In this document: piece after piece, positions 25,752-34,734 of the stretch
Layout of the letters: every line of letters begins with the position of its first letter
How positions within the stretch are numbered: position 1 is the stretch's first letter
NCBI RefSeq assembly: GCF_014698305.1
Contig: NZ_JACJST010000010.1
Coordinates: forward strand, 62,001 to 126,000
Length of the DNA stretch: 64,000 bases
Source of the DNA: Anabaena lutea FACHB-196
GTDB lineage: Bacteria; Cyanobacteriota; Cyanobacteriia; Cyanobacteriales; Nostocaceae
Direction: 5' to 3'
The notes under the pieces: model-generated
What the model was told of the DNA's origin: nothing
Databases searched by the model: none
The model's input: only the letters and a program-made list of their open reading frames with translations
Position numbers and translations under genes: made by a program

Positions 25752-25797
25752 GTGATTTCCAGAATTAAAATTACCAGGTGTTTAAAAATTCACCGTA

Positions 25798-25817
25798 GGG
25801 GCGCAAAGCTTGCGCCC
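25798..25817. repeat. Short palindromic repeat
   Basis: GGGCGCAAAGCTTGCGCCC is a near-perfect palindrome of the kind scattered in Nostocales. It lies between the DUF190 remnant and the CDF gene. Confidence 0.5.
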
Positions 25818-25864
25818 TTGTCATTAGTAAAATTCTTTTCAGAAATCACCTTAAGGGCAGATTC

Positions 25865-26779
25865 ATGTCTCACAATCACAGTCACGGACACAGCCACGAA
25901 CCGACTAATTACAACCGTGCCTTCATTATTAGCGTTGCTCTCAACACTGGATTTGTTGTCATTGAAGTAGTTTATGGGTTAGCTGCCAATTCCCTTGCTC
26001 TACTTGCCGATGCTGGTCACAATTTGAGTGATGTTCTAGGTTTGTTACTTGCCTGGGGAGCAAGCTTCCTCGGTCGTCGCCAACCAACACCACGCCGCAC
26101 TTACGGGTTACGTCGCTCCTCTATTTTGGCAGCTCTTTTGAACGCTGTCCTCGTACTCGTAGCTTCTGGCGCAGTTGCCTGGGAAGCCATACAGCGTTTT
26201 GCTCAACCTAGTCCAGTATCAGGTAGTACAATTATCGGCGTGGCTGCGGTAGGTATTGCCATTAATATGGGAAGTGCCTTAATGTTCTTATCTGGTCGTG
26301 AAAGAGACTTGAATATTAGGGGAGCTTTTATTCACTTAGTTGCTGACGCGGCGGTGTCTTTGGGTGCAGTCCTGGCTGGTATTGCGATTGTTACCACTGG
26401 TTGGCTATGGTTTGACCCAGTTGTAAGTTTGATGATCGTTGTCGTGATTATTGTGAGTACTTGGCAATTGTTCCAAGAATCTTTGAACTTAGTCACAGAT
26501 GCAGTACCAGCAGGTATTGAACCACTTGCAGTCCGTACATTCTTAGCTGAACTTCCTGGTGTATCTAGTGTTCATGACTTGCACATCTGGGCGATGAGTA
26601 CCACAGAAACAGCTCTCACTGCTCACTTAATTATGCCTTCTGGAAATCCTAGTGATGCTTTTTTAGTTCAGGTAAATCAACAACTTCACGACCATTTTGG
26701 TATCGAACACACTACAATTCAGATAGAAATAGGCGATCCAAGTTTTCCTTGTCCGCTTGCTCAAGAAAATGTGGTTTAA
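25865..26779 (+). CDS. Cation diffusion facilitator (CzcD/ZitB-like)
   Basis: A 304-residue CDF transporter with a His-rich start (SHNHSHGHSHE), six predicted membrane helices, metal-site motifs HNLSD in TM2 and HLVAD in TM5 (the HxxxD pair typical of Zn-CDF/CzcD), and a cytoplasmic C-terminal domain (about 210-295) with SVHDLHIWAMSTTETALTAHL. It exports Zn, Co or Cd by proton antiport. No MerR or CopR-like site lies just upstream; it may be read with the pump-2 operon, interrupted by the DUF190 remnant and a repeat. Confidence 0.9.
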   Translation: MSHNHSHGHSHEPTNYNRAFIISVALNTGFVVIEVVYGLAANSLALLADAGHNLSDVLGLLLAWGASFLGRRQPTPRRTYGLRRSSILAALLNAVLVLVASGAVAWEAIQRFAQPSPVSGSTIIGVAAVGIAINMGSALMFLSGRERDLNIRGAFIHLVADAAVSLGAVLAGIAIVTTGWLWFDPVVSLMIVVVIIVSTWQLFQESLNLVTDAVPAGIEPLAVRTFLAELPGVSSVHDLHIWAMSTTETALTAHLIMPSGNPSDAFLVQVNQQLHDHFGIEHTTIQIEIGDPSFPCPLAQENVV

Positions 26780-27128
26780 ATCAATTGAATTGAGGGTATG
26801 AACAGAAAATGTGATGGGGATTTATCTTGTTATCAGCAATGCAGAAACACCTATAAGTGTAGCTATATTTTGTGTAAATATTTAAACTCAATACTATTCA
26901 ATAAAACAAACTTCTTCCCTTGTATTCAGAAATAAGTTCAATGTCAGAAGTTTGTTTGATTCTTTATTCTAATCCTTTAATTTAAAGACTAACAAAAGTT
27001 TTGAATTCTTACATCTCAGAAATAGATTATTATAAATTTTACTTAAACTAACAATATTTCATTTAAATTTCATCACTATCATTCACAATTATAGATATAG
27101 AGTTAATCAAACAACAAGGAGTGTTTTG
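26780..27128 (+). promoter_or_regulatory. Intergenic region with a CopR-like box (27057-27073)
   Basis: TTTCAT-TTAAA-TTTCAT at 27057-27073 lies 55 bases before the DUF2808 remnant. An inverted repeat CAAACTTCT/AGAAGTTTG around 26909-26953 may be a weak terminator of the CDF gene. Nothing else is visible. Confidence 0.6.
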
Positions 27129-27338
27129 ATGAAAAATCTGATTTATGCGGTTGTTTTTACTTTATCTATTGTTGCGTCAGTTCCTACTGCTTGGGCGAAA
27201 AATCCAAATGATGCTAAGTTTTCTCATTTAGGAAATAGTGCTGCTGTTCCTAATACCGCTAATACCCCAAATGCTACTCATAAGTTTGATGTTCATGTCC
27301 AAGGTAAAGCACTTTCAGAGTTGTCAATAGTAGTTTGA
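27129..27338 (+). pseudogene. Truncated DUF2808 protein (N-terminal 69 residues)
   Basis: The signal peptide (TLSIVASVPTAWA) and the next 45 residues (KNPNDAKFSHLGNSAAVPN... THKFDVHVQGKALSELSI) are nearly identical to the complete protein at 36988-37458, then the frame ends after two unrelated residues. AAGGAG precedes the ATG. The missing part is the conserved beta domain with IP(I/L)G(V/L)AQ. It still has its own CopR-like box, so a short secreted peptide could be made. Confidence 0.85.
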
Positions 27339-27445
27339 ACAGTGCGATCGCAAAGCATATCGTTGTACCAGAACAGAAGAATATAAAGGGGGTAAATAGC
27401 CCAGATTCAGTATCAAACTGGAACAACATCTTGAAAAAACTGATT

Positions 27446-27462
27446 TTTCATCTGAATTTCAC
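27446..27462 (+). promoter_or_regulatory. CopR-like box upstream of pcxA
   Basis: TTTCAT-CTGAA-TTTCAC, followed by TTTTTGTAAAGTAGAA. It lies 214 bases before the pcxA-like gene. The rest of 27342-27675 holds no supported gene. Confidence 0.55.
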
Positions 27463-27675
27463 ACGATTTTTGTAAAGTAGAATTTAGAGACTTAAGTCTG
27501 ACAGTATCTGACTGTAAATACACCATATTGTAGGGGTAAAGCGCAATGCTGAGCCCCTATGATAGATGTGATTGAAATAGGTGAAAACTGCTGTAAATCT
27601 TATAGCTCTTTAAAACGCCGCAGTTGCCTCACTAAATTATGGGTGCAACTACAATTTTGATGCCTATAAATTAAA

Positions 27676-28491
27676 ATGAAACCAAAGTCATCATCTCAAA
27701 AGATGAGCTTTATTCCTCGCTCTATCCTGCGGACAATAGGAAAATTTCAGCAGCAGTTAGATCCAAATGCCGAAACAAAGGTTATTGAAGAGTTTCGCGC
27801 TTCTCGACTTCAAACAATTTCCTCAGTCCGTTTTTTGTTAATTTTGATTGTAGTTCCATTACTGATAAATCAGCTTTCGAGAAACTTTGTAATCACTCCC
27901 CTAGTTGAGAGATTCTGGAATTCACAAGAGTCAAATATTTTCTTAAATTCTTCTCAAGAAGAAAAAGCCTTAGCGGAACTCAAGAGATTTGAGCAAAGTG
28001 TTTATTTTGAAGCTCAAATAGGTAAAATCACCACATTCTCTGACGAGCTTGTTCAAAAGAAGATTAAGAAAAAAGCTATTGCGTTAGTAGCAGACAATAA
28101 AATTAAAAGTATTAATGCAGTAACAAATGTTTTTACAGATATACTTACAGCCATCACATTAATTATTTTAATTTTAACCAATAAGCAGCAGCTATCTATT
28201 CTTGGGTCTTTTGCTGGCGATATAACTTATAGTTTAAGCGACTCTGCCAAAGCTTTTTTAATTATTCTATCTACAGATATATTTGTCGGGTTTCACTCCT
28301 CCTATGGTTGGGGAATAATTCTAGAAAGTACTTTAAAACATTACGGTTTACCAGAAAATAAAAGTCTTACTTCTTTATTTATTGCTACTGTACCAGTCAT
28401 CATGGATACAATTTTTAAATATTGGATATTCCGCTACCTCAATCGGAGTTCTCCTTCAGCCGTAGCTACTTATCGTAACATGAATGAATAA
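27676..28491 (+). CDS. pcxA: PcxA/CemA-family proton extrusion protein
   Basis: A 271-residue membrane protein with an N-terminal soluble part (1-50) and membrane helices at about 52-72, 150-172, 190-215 and 235-255. The CemA/PcxA signature is TDIFVGFHSSYGWGIILEST near the C-terminus. PcxA is involved in light-induced, Na-dependent proton extrusion in cyanobacteria, and chloroplast CemA is its relative. This copy is shorter at the N-terminus than the chromosomal proteins I recall. Placement behind a CopR-like box suggests that envelope proton balance is tuned along with the proton-driven RND and CDF pumps. The symbol is by family, not by proven orthology. Confidence 0.8.
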   Translation: MKPKSSSQKMSFIPRSILRTIGKFQQQLDPNAETKVIEEFRASRLQTISSVRFLLILIVVPLLINQLSRNFVITPLVERFWNSQESNIFLNSSQEEKALAELKRFEQSVYFEAQIGKITTFSDELVQKKIKKKAIALVADNKIKSINAVTNVFTDILTAITLIILILTNKQQLSILGSFAGDITYSLSDSAKAFLIILSTDIFVGFHSSYGWGIILESTLKHYGLPENKSLTSLFIATVPVIMDTIFKYWIFRYLNRSSPSAVATYRNMNE

Positions 28492-28640
28492 TTTATATAA
28501 ATATACTTACAGCACTTTTGGAGTAAATGAGGTACACCAATTTCAGAATGTAGTTTTCAAGCTTGAAGTTCAATCGGTTACTGTACTTCATCAACATCGA
28601 ATCTGCTGTAATTTTTACATACACAAAAAATACTAAATAT

Positions 28641-29627
28641 ATGCCAAATCGTAACATAATTACAACAACTTCAAAGACTAAATTCAGCACAGATATAGTT
28701 CGGAATTATCTGCAAGATATTGTTCGTGTACCATTGTTGACTCATGAGGAAGAAATTTTATATAGCAAACAGGTACAGCAGATGATTATCTTATATAAAC
28801 AGAAAGAAACTTTAACAAAACAACTCAATCACGAACCATCTCAAAAAGAATTAGCTAAATATGTACAGCTTAGTGAAATAAAAGTGAAGGAAATTTTTCA
28901 GCACGGTATACAGGCGAAGCAAAAGATGATGGCAGCAAATCTTCGTTTAGTGGTTTCTATTGCCCAAAAATATCAAGGACGAAATGTGGAGTTTATGGAT
29001 TTAATTCAGGAAGGTTCATTAGGTTTAGAGCGTGGTGTAGAGAAATTTGACCCCACTCGTGGCTATAAGTTTTCTACCTATGCTTATTGGTGGATTAGCC
29101 AGGGAATGACACGAGCAATATCTCAGCAATCACGAACTATTAGACTGCCAATTCATCTTACCGAAAAGTTGAATAAACTTAAAAAAGTGCAAAGGGAATT
29201 ATCTCAAAAATTAAAGCGCAGTCCTAGTATGTCTGAAATTGCAGAAAAGATGAAATTAAACCCTGCTCAAATCCGCGAACTGCTGATGATATCTCGTCAA
29301 CCTGTCTCATTTGATAAACAAGTGGGCGATAACGAGGACACAGAATTGCAAGAATTTTTAACAGAAGTTCCAGAAGCCTCCCCTGAAATCCAAGTAACTC
29401 AAAATTTAATGCGTCAAGATATCTATCTCTCACTGAGAGAATTAACTCCACAGCAGCAACAAGTCTTAATTTTGCATTATGGCTTAGAAGATAATTGCGA
29501 ACTCACTTTGACGCAGGTAGCTCAACAGCTTAACATTAGTGAGAGGAGAGTTCGTTACTTAGAAAAACAAGCACTGAGTTACCTCCGTCGTTGCCACACA
29601 AATCTACAAGAGTATATTTTCAGTTAA
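28641..29627 (+). CDS. RpoD-like group 2 sigma factor (copy 2, diverged region 4)
   Basis: From the ATG at 28641 it has 328 residues; the upstream TTG at 28563 is unlikely. Regions 1.2 (DIVRNYLQDIVRVPLLTHEEE), 2 (NLRLVVSIAQKY, FMDLIQEGSLGLERGVEKFD, YKFSTYAYWWISQGM) and 3 are well conserved. In region 4.2 the recognition helix reads ISERRVRYLEKQ where most RpoD-like factors, including copy 1 (ICRERVRQLEKQ), have RERVRQLE; the changes fall on residues that contact the -35 element. It follows pcxA by 149 bases and may recognise a modified -35. No anti-sigma partner is visible. Confidence 0.88.
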   Translation: MPNRNIITTTSKTKFSTDIVRNYLQDIVRVPLLTHEEEILYSKQVQQMIILYKQKETLTKQLNHEPSQKELAKYVQLSEIKVKEIFQHGIQAKQKMMAANLRLVVSIAQKYQGRNVEFMDLIQEGSLGLERGVEKFDPTRGYKFSTYAYWWISQGMTRAISQQSRTIRLPIHLTEKLNKLKKVQRELSQKLKRSPSMSEIAEKMKLNPAQIRELLMISRQPVSFDKQVGDNEDTELQEFLTEVPEASPEIQVTQNLMRQDIYLSLRELTPQQQQVLILHYGLEDNCELTLTQVAQQLNISERRVRYLEKQALSYLRRCHTNLQEYIFS

Positions 29628-29811
29628 ATGTATGACAAAACATTCAGTATGAATATCTTGCTTTTTCAACTATTTGTCAACATCATTATAAGCTGAAACA
29701 GCGTTAGAGATAGCTTTAAGACTATAAAAAATGATACATTTACAAAAGTATTATAGCTTCATCAAAGGTCACTTATTTGTTTTTTTAAGAAATCTCTGTA
29801 ACTAGCGAAAA

Positions 29812-29828
29812 TTTCACCCAAATTTCAT
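29812..29828 (+). promoter_or_regulatory. CopR-like box upstream of the first two-component operon
   Basis: TTTCAC-CCAAA-TTTCAT followed by TTTTGTCAAACTATTAAGAG. It lies before a DUF2808 remnant and the rppA-like gene, consistent with autoregulation. Confidence 0.65.
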
Positions 29829-29918
29829 CTTATTTTGTCAAACTATTAAGAGGTAACATCTTTCACTGAAAATAATTCTGATTATTAATGAATTTAGTAA
29901 AGTGATTATGAAAGCGTA

Positions 29919-30050
29919 ATGAATAGAACAATGAATAATGTTAAAAAAACAGCAGTTACTACTGATAATAATTTCTACAATATATCTAACCTTTTCGCTG
30001 GTATAAATGCAGAGTTACCAATTGGTGTCGCTCAATTGCGTCTAATTTAA
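29919..30050 (+). pseudogene. DUF2808 C-terminal remnant
   Basis: A 43-codon frame whose last 25 residues (NNFYNISNLFAGINAELP then IGVAQLRLI) match the C-terminal strand of the DUF2808 proteins (IPIGVAQFPTF, IPIGVARFRI). The signal peptide and most of the domain are gone; an ATGAAAGCGTAA just upstream may be the ruined start. It ends 31 bases before the rppA-like gene and keeps a CopR-like box. Confidence 0.75.
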
Positions 30051-30081
30051 TGAACAAATTACTAAAATACATCTGCTGCTT

Positions 30082-30819
30082 ATGAAAGTTTTGCTTGTTG
30101 AAGATGAGCCAGATTTGGGTGCGTCGATTCAGCGAAAGTTGAGTAAAGAAAAATATATTGTTGATTGGGTTTTGGATGGAAACGAAGCCTGGATTTATTT
30201 AGAAGATGATTTGACTCAATATACACTGGCAATCTTTGATTGGTTGTTACCAGGAATGTCAGGGATAGAACTATGTAAGCGATTACGGGATCGGGGTGAT
30301 GCTTTACCAGTGCTGATGCTAACTGCTAAAGATAGCATGGCAGATAAGGTAGCAGGACTAGATGCAGGGGCTGATGACTATTTGGTAAAGCCATTTGGTA
30401 TGGTAGAACTGCTGGCACGGTTGCGGGCTTTGCAAAGGCGATCTGCTTTAGGAGGCGCATCGCTTACGTCTCAGTTCCAGCCTTTACAATTGCAAGTTGG
30501 TGGTCTGATCCTAGACTGCGGTAATTGTACAGTTTCTCGACAGTACCCGAATGGTGAAAATAAGGTAATTTATTTAACAAAAAAAGAATTCCAATTATTA
30601 GAATACTTGATGAAACGTCCTAATACAGTTATTACCCGCGACCAAATTTTGAATCATCTGTATGCTTTTAGTGCAGAACGCGTTAGTAATGTAGTAGCAG
30701 CCCAAATTCGACTTTTGCGACGCAAGTTATCGGAATATGGTTGTGATGGGCTAATCGAAACTATCCCTAGTATGGGCTATCGTTTTAATCCTGGCAATGC
30801 AGATTCGACTATTTCGTAA
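30082..30819 (+). CDS. rppA: OmpR-type response regulator (RppA/CopR-like), copy 1
   Basis: A 245-residue response regulator. The receiver domain (1-118) has D9, phospho-acceptor D53 (AIFDWLLPGMSG), the Thr in MLTAKD and the Lys in LVKPFG, all intact. An OmpR/PhoB winged helix occupies about 140-240 (LTKKEFQLLEYLMKRP, AAQIRLLRRKL, IPSMGYRF). It is very similar to the copy at 41642. Cyanobacterial relatives are annotated RppA (NrsR) or CopR and control nickel or copper export; the TTTCAT direct repeats nearby argue for the copper branch. It overlaps the kinase gene by 23 bases, implying coupled translation. Confidence 0.88.
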   Translation: MKVLLVEDEPDLGASIQRKLSKEKYIVDWVLDGNEAWIYLEDDLTQYTLAIFDWLLPGMSGIELCKRLRDRGDALPVLMLTAKDSMADKVAGLDAGADDYLVKPFGMVELLARLRALQRRSALGGASLTSQFQPLQLQVGGLILDCGNCTVSRQYPNGENKVIYLTKKEFQLLEYLMKRPNTVITRDQILNHLYAFSAERVSNVVAAQIRLLRRKLSEYGCDGLIETIPSMGYRFNPGNADSTIS

Positions 30820-32197
30820 GACTCGCTGGCAATTGGCTACCTGGTATGCGGTAGTTATGGCTCTGATTCTATCCTTGTGCGGTTTTGTGGTTTACAAGGT
30901 AATTATTGATGCTTATGTGGCTTCTATCAACCGGGAACTGGAATCGGTAGCAGGGACACTACATGATGTAATTGAACCGAATTTGAAACAACCCGGTCTG
31001 ACAGAGCCAGTTTTCCAGCAGGTTTTACCAAATATTTGTTTAGCTGAGTCCAGTTGCCCTACCCAAAAGATCCTGAGTCACGGTCAAAGCACCCCTGATG
31101 AACACGGTATTTTTAGTTCTGTATACAAAGATAAGCAATATTACATCCGTTTTGTCGATGGTTCAGGACGGTTAATTGCAGTGGCAGGTTTCCAAGCTGA
31201 TGAATTGCCACCGACTGTGCAAACCCAAGTGTGGCAAATAGTCAAAGATTTACAAGGCAATCGCTACAGTCAAAAGTCTCTACTGCTGCACACTCAAGAT
31301 AATCAAAATTGGGGCTATATTCAGGTAGGGCGTAATCTCAATGACCTTGATAGTCGTCTCGCTGCTTTGAAGTTAATTTTGGCGGTAGGATTGCCAATTA
31401 CGGTATTGTTAGTTGGCGGTTCTAGTTGGTGGCTGGCAGGGTTAGCAATGCGACCAATTGACAGGTCTTATAAACAAATGCAACAGTTTACGTCTGATGC
31501 CTCTCATGAGTTGCGTACTCCTCTGGCAGCGATTAATGCGACGGTAGAAACTTTATTTGATATGGAGTATCTGCCGGAGGAAGTGCAAGATATTTTGACA
31601 TCTATTCAACGTCAGAATCATCGCCTAGCTGAACTAGTTCAGGATATGCTGTTACTGTCTCGATTGGAACAGCAAATGTTAGCGACACAACAAATACATT
31701 GCTGTCTGAATGTTTTGATTAATGACCTGATAGAAGAATTTTCAGCGTTAGCGGCTGCGGCTTCTTTGCAGTTAACATCTTCGGTTTTATGCCAGGAGTT
31801 TTTATACGTGATGGGAGATGAAGACCAACTGTTACGTGTGCTTTCTAATCTCATTGCTAATGCTATTCAATATACCCCTGCTGGTGGTTGTGTAACTGTT
31901 ATCCTCAAACGCAGCAATACTGATGCAGTGATTGAAGTTAAAGATACAGGCATTGGCATTGCGTCGCCGGAGCAAAAGCGAATTTTTGAACGTTTTTATC
32001 GAGTGAATAGCGATCGCTCGCGTCGTACTGGTGGATCTGGATTGGGATTAGCGATCGCGCAAGCAATTGTTCAGGCTCATAGAGGTAGTATACAGTTGCA
32101 AAGCCAACTTGGTAAGGGTAGCACCTTCATTGTTCACTTACCCTTGACAGACGAAGCGATCGCTCGCGTCGTACTGAGGGATCTGGATTTGGGTTAG
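30797..32197 (+). CDS. rppB: Sensor histidine kinase (RppB/CopS-like), copy 1
   Basis: A 466-residue membrane kinase with TM1 (about 12-36), a periplasmic sensor domain (about 37-192) with a Cys pair C81 and C87 (NICLAESSC), TM2 (about 193-215), dimerisation H-box with H237 (SDASHELRTPL), and ATPase domain with N (NLIANAIQYTP), G1 (VKDTGIGI) and G2 (GGSGLGLAI) boxes. The last 13 residues (after LPLTDEA) come from an out-of-frame duplication of the gene's own G2-box DNA (32009-32070), so the native C-terminus has been replaced. The Cys pair, conserved in the second kinase, is a plausible metal site. It is coupled to the regulator upstream. Confidence 0.88.
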   Translation: MQIRLFRKTRWQLATWYAVVMALILSLCGFVVYKVIIDAYVASINRELESVAGTLHDVIEPNLKQPGLTEPVFQQVLPNICLAESSCPTQKILSHGQSTPDEHGIFSSVYKDKQYYIRFVDGSGRLIAVAGFQADELPPTVQTQVWQIVKDLQGNRYSQKSLLLHTQDNQNWGYIQVGRNLNDLDSRLAALKLILAVGLPITVLLVGGSSWWLAGLAMRPIDRSYKQMQQFTSDASHELRTPLAAINATVETLFDMEYLPEEVQDILTSIQRQNHRLAELVQDMLLLSRLEQQMLATQQIHCCLNVLINDLIEEFSALAAAASLQLTSSVLCQEFLYVMGDEDQLLRVLSNLIANAIQYTPAGGCVTVILKRSNTDAVIEVKDTGIGIASPEQKRIFERFYRVNSDRSRRTGGSGLGLAIAQAIVQAHRGSIQLQSQLGKGSTFIVHLPLTDEAIARVVLRDLDLG

Positions 32198-32237
32198 CGA
32201 TTCCTACGGAGCGCTGAACGCTATCGCGCAAGCAATT
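32155..32237 (+). repeat. Partial duplication of the kinase G2-box segment
   Basis: AGCGATCGCTCGCGTCGTAC...GGATCTGGATT...GGTTAGCGAT...ATCGCGCAAGCAATTG repeats bases 32009-32070 in a different frame. A 20-odd-base repeat insert (TCCTACGGAGCGCTGAACGC) splits the HIP1 octamer. It provides the stop codon of the kinase. Confidence 0.8.
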
Positions 32238-32465
32238 GAAAATTGAATACTTTCCTAAAAGATAAGTAGTCGTGCAAAATAAATTTTATATTTGGGAGAG
32301 GGAACAGGGAACTCTTAACAGGTAAGGAATACAGACATTTTTGTTTTCACTCAATATGTTAAATTAATTTTGCTTGGGTACTTATAAATAAAATCACTAA
32401 AAAAGTTAAGTTTGAATGCTTCTCTTTTGACGTAGGCTGTGGCTTGTGTGAAGGTTACAAATAAA

Positions 32466-33065
32466 ATGTTATATCTATCAACTATCAATAAAACTCTAAG
32501 CTACACGCTGTTTTTCGCCTTATTTGTGACTCCTGCTACTGCTCACAATATTCAAGTATCAGGGGATGTGGCAGGCACTTGGCACATTGAGCCTTACCAT
32601 ACTCCCAAAGCTGGAGAATATGCTAAAGCCTGGGTTGCACTTACCCGCAAAGGAGGAAAAATCCTGCCACTAGAGCAGGCTAATTGTCAAATGGCTGTTT
32701 ACTTGCAACCTCGTAAACCTGCTGATTTACCAGTGCTACAACCTACTGTCAAAGCTATCTCAGTTGAAAAATATCAAGGTATTCCTGGAGCAGATATTGT
32801 CTTTCCCAATACTGGAATTTATCAACTGGAGTTAAACTGTACGCCTAAAACTGAAGGTAATTTCCAGTCATTTCAGATGAAATATCAGGTTACGGTTGCA
32901 TCTGGTGTGAATGCACCATCTCCTTCATCCAAAAAATTAACCCAGTCAGAAAAAACTGCAACTAGCACGACTAAACAAGAATGGAATATTCTGGCGATCG
33001 CTAGTGCTGTATTCTTAGGACTGGGTATTTTAGGAATATTGATACGGCGTAGTGTCAAGCGTTGA
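32466..33065 (+). CDS. Exported, membrane-anchored beta-domain protein
   Basis: From the ATG at 32466 (AAGG upstream) it has 199 residues: signal peptide (about 1-27, TPATA), a beta-rich domain (about 28-145: HNIQVSGDVAGTWHIEPYHT, KAWVALTRKGGKILPL, two Cys at about 63 and 123), a linker, and a C-terminal membrane helix (about 170-192) with a basic end. The fold resembles YtkA-like/FixH-like extracytoplasmic domains found with copper proteins, and the H at the mature N-terminus could be a metal ligand, as in CopC-type sites. Function unproven. Convergent with the next gene, tails five bases apart. Confidence 0.65.
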   Translation: MLYLSTINKTLSYTLFFALFVTPATAHNIQVSGDVAGTWHIEPYHTPKAGEYAKAWVALTRKGGKILPLEQANCQMAVYLQPRKPADLPVLQPTVKAISVEKYQGIPGADIVFPNTGIYQLELNCTPKTEGNFQSFQMKYQVTVASGVNAPSPSSKKLTQSEKTATSTTKQEWNILAIASAVFLGLGILGILIRRSVKR

Positions 33066-33070
33066 TGCTT

Positions 33071-34237
33071 TTAATTTGCCCCAGCTTGTGGTTTTCGCCG
33101 CTGTTGTATTAGCAATCCTATTGCCATACCAATACCCACAATGGCAGTAAAGTAGAATAAACCAATCAACCGGATGTACATTGGCGGTGCAATTCCCTCA
33201 ACTTCAACTTCTTGTGCGACTTTCACCACTGGAAATTGACGCTTAGATCCAGGGCTAGGAGTTGCTTCGACCTCAACTTTGTGAGGTGCGCCATCAAAAA
33301 ATTGCTCTTGCCATGTTAACTTGCCTTCTTGGTCAGTAACTCCCTTGTAGGCAAAGACTGTTAAATTATCTTCTAGAGCGATCGCCTTCACCTGTAACCC
33401 TACATCCTTGATAGGTTGTCCTGTTGCAGTATCCTTTACATTCACTGTTAAATTCGCAAGTTTTCCTACCGTTGCGTTTTTATTTCCCTCAACACGGACT
33501 TCTAATCCTTGAGATTTTTGGACTGATGGTGCGATTTCTTCTTTACCGCTTGAGTGTCCACTACCGTGAGCCTCTGCAACTTCTGCACTAATGTTAATAA
33601 ACAATAAAGTTACTATAGCCACCACTGTCAATGCACTTAACAAAAGACGCACAGATTGCGGCGCAATTTCTCCTTGTCGTAGTTCTTCTTGTCCGCCGAT
33701 AACCCAACCACCTAATAATCCAACTGATAGTAAGATAGCTGCAAAAACAGCAAAATATTTGTATTTAACTGGATTTTCTTGGATATTCAAATTCAAGGTT
33801 TGTTCATAGGGGGTAAAAGCATTTGCTACTAAGGGTGACACATTTACCCGCAGTTGGTAGTTCCCACGGATAGGTAACATCTGCTGAATTTCTAACTTAC
33901 CATCAGGTGCAGCCGCATCCATTTGTAGTAATTTTGTTCCCTCGACAATGGGGAAATCTGTAGTCAACCAAGGATTAGGTGGTGGTGTCAGAATTTGTAA
34001 GCTAATTTTGGTATTTTCTAAGGGTTTACCTATAGCATCAAGAGCTTGTAGCGTTAGTGTAACGGGAGATTGTGGTTTATCTGTTCCTGCTTCAAAGGGA
34101 TGAATCTGTTCTAAAGGTGGGTTAGTAGAGAGTTGTACTCTGGGTATAGGAGTTTGGGAAACTCCTACAAAGGAATAAAGAATTGACAACGCAACACAAA
34201 CAGCACTGATCGCCCCAAACAGTCGATATTTTTTCAT
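33071..34237 (-). CDS. Multi-domain membrane protein with two Ig-like domains and a His segment
   Basis: A 388-residue protein: signal or TM segment (7-26), a first Ig-like domain (about 55-150), two membrane helices (about 160-180 and 195-215), a short His-rich loop (AEAHGSGHSSGKEE, about 222-235), a second Ig/carboxypeptidase-regulatory-like domain (about 245-345: ATVGKLANLTVNVKDTATGQ, YKGVTDQEGKLTW), and a last membrane helix (355-378). This architecture suggests a periplasmic scaffold or metal-binding sensor or transport accessory. I do not know a named family. No CopR or MerR site is evident upstream. Confidence 0.6.
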   Translation of the reverse strand: MKKYRLFGAISAVCVALSILYSFVGVSQTPIPRVQLSTNPPLEQIHPFEAGTDKPQSPVTLTLQALDAIGKPLENTKISLQILTPPPNPWLTTDFPIVEGTKLLQMDAAAPDGKLEIQQMLPIRGNYQLRVNVSPLVANAFTPYEQTLNLNIQENPVKYKYFAVFAAILLSVGLLGGWVIGGQEELRQGEIAPQSVRLLLSALTVVAIVTLLFINISAEVAEAHGSGHSSGKEEIAPSVQKSQGLEVRVEGNKNATVGKLANLTVNVKDTATGQPIKDVGLQVKAIALEDNLTVFAYKGVTDQEGKLTWQEQFFDGAPHKVEVEATPSPGSKRQFPVVKVAQEVEVEGIAPPMYIRLIGLFYFTAIVGIGMAIGLLIQQRRKPQAGAN

Positions 34238-34444
34238 AAAACCTTACGTAAACTATGTATCTTCGGTTAATATTTGATAGTTGTCAGTAAAAGTTACCTT
34301 ATCAGCTTCTATTCACTACAGAGTGAAGAATTCCAGTAAAAATATTGACAATAAATCAGAGATGGTATGAAATCAAAGCAAAATAATGCAGAGATGAAAG
34401 ACAAAGTATCTTTACTTTACAAAACTTGAAATTACTTCTATCTC

Positions 34445-34470
34445 AAAAAATGGCGCGAAATCTGCGCCAT
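34445..34470 (-). terminator. Rho-independent terminator after cbtB
   Basis: On the minus strand ATGGCGC, a 7-base loop, GCGCCAT, then six T (34445-34450). It lies 73 bases past the cbtB stop. The rest of 34238-34542 shows no gene. Confidence 0.7.
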
Positions 34471-34542
34471 CCTCGTGGCGTTATTTTACCGAGTGTTTTA
34501 GCAAAATCTCATGCACCAGAAAAATCTTGAGATTATGATAAT

Positions 34543-34734
34543 TTAATGACACGCAACGCCTAAAGTGTGGTGACGCGCTGAATGTGCCGTGTTATGAGCC
34601 GCAGGATAGGTAGAGAACAAAACAGTCCAGATAACCAAAGAAGATAGCAGCATATAAAGTGTTACTTGTACTGGTTTAGACAAAGTAAGACCTGCGGTCT
34701 TCCGCAACACTGAAGTAGAAGAAAAATTAGTCAT
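34543..34734 (-). CDS. cbtB: CbtB-family small membrane protein
   Basis: A 63-residue protein with one membrane helix (about 25-42, YMLLSSLVIWTVLFS), then YPAAHNTAHSARHHTLGVACH. The terminal HN..H..RHH...CH array is the CbtB hallmark. CbtB pairs with CbtA in predicted cobalt uptake. CbtA is not adjacent here, and I see no cobalamin riboswitch upstream. The clustered His and Cys may bind metal directly. It is transcribed alone and has its own terminator. Confidence 0.8.
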   Translation of the reverse strand: MTNFSSTSVLRKTAGLTLSKPVQVTLYMLLSSLVIWTVLFSTYPAAHNTAHSARHHTLGVACH

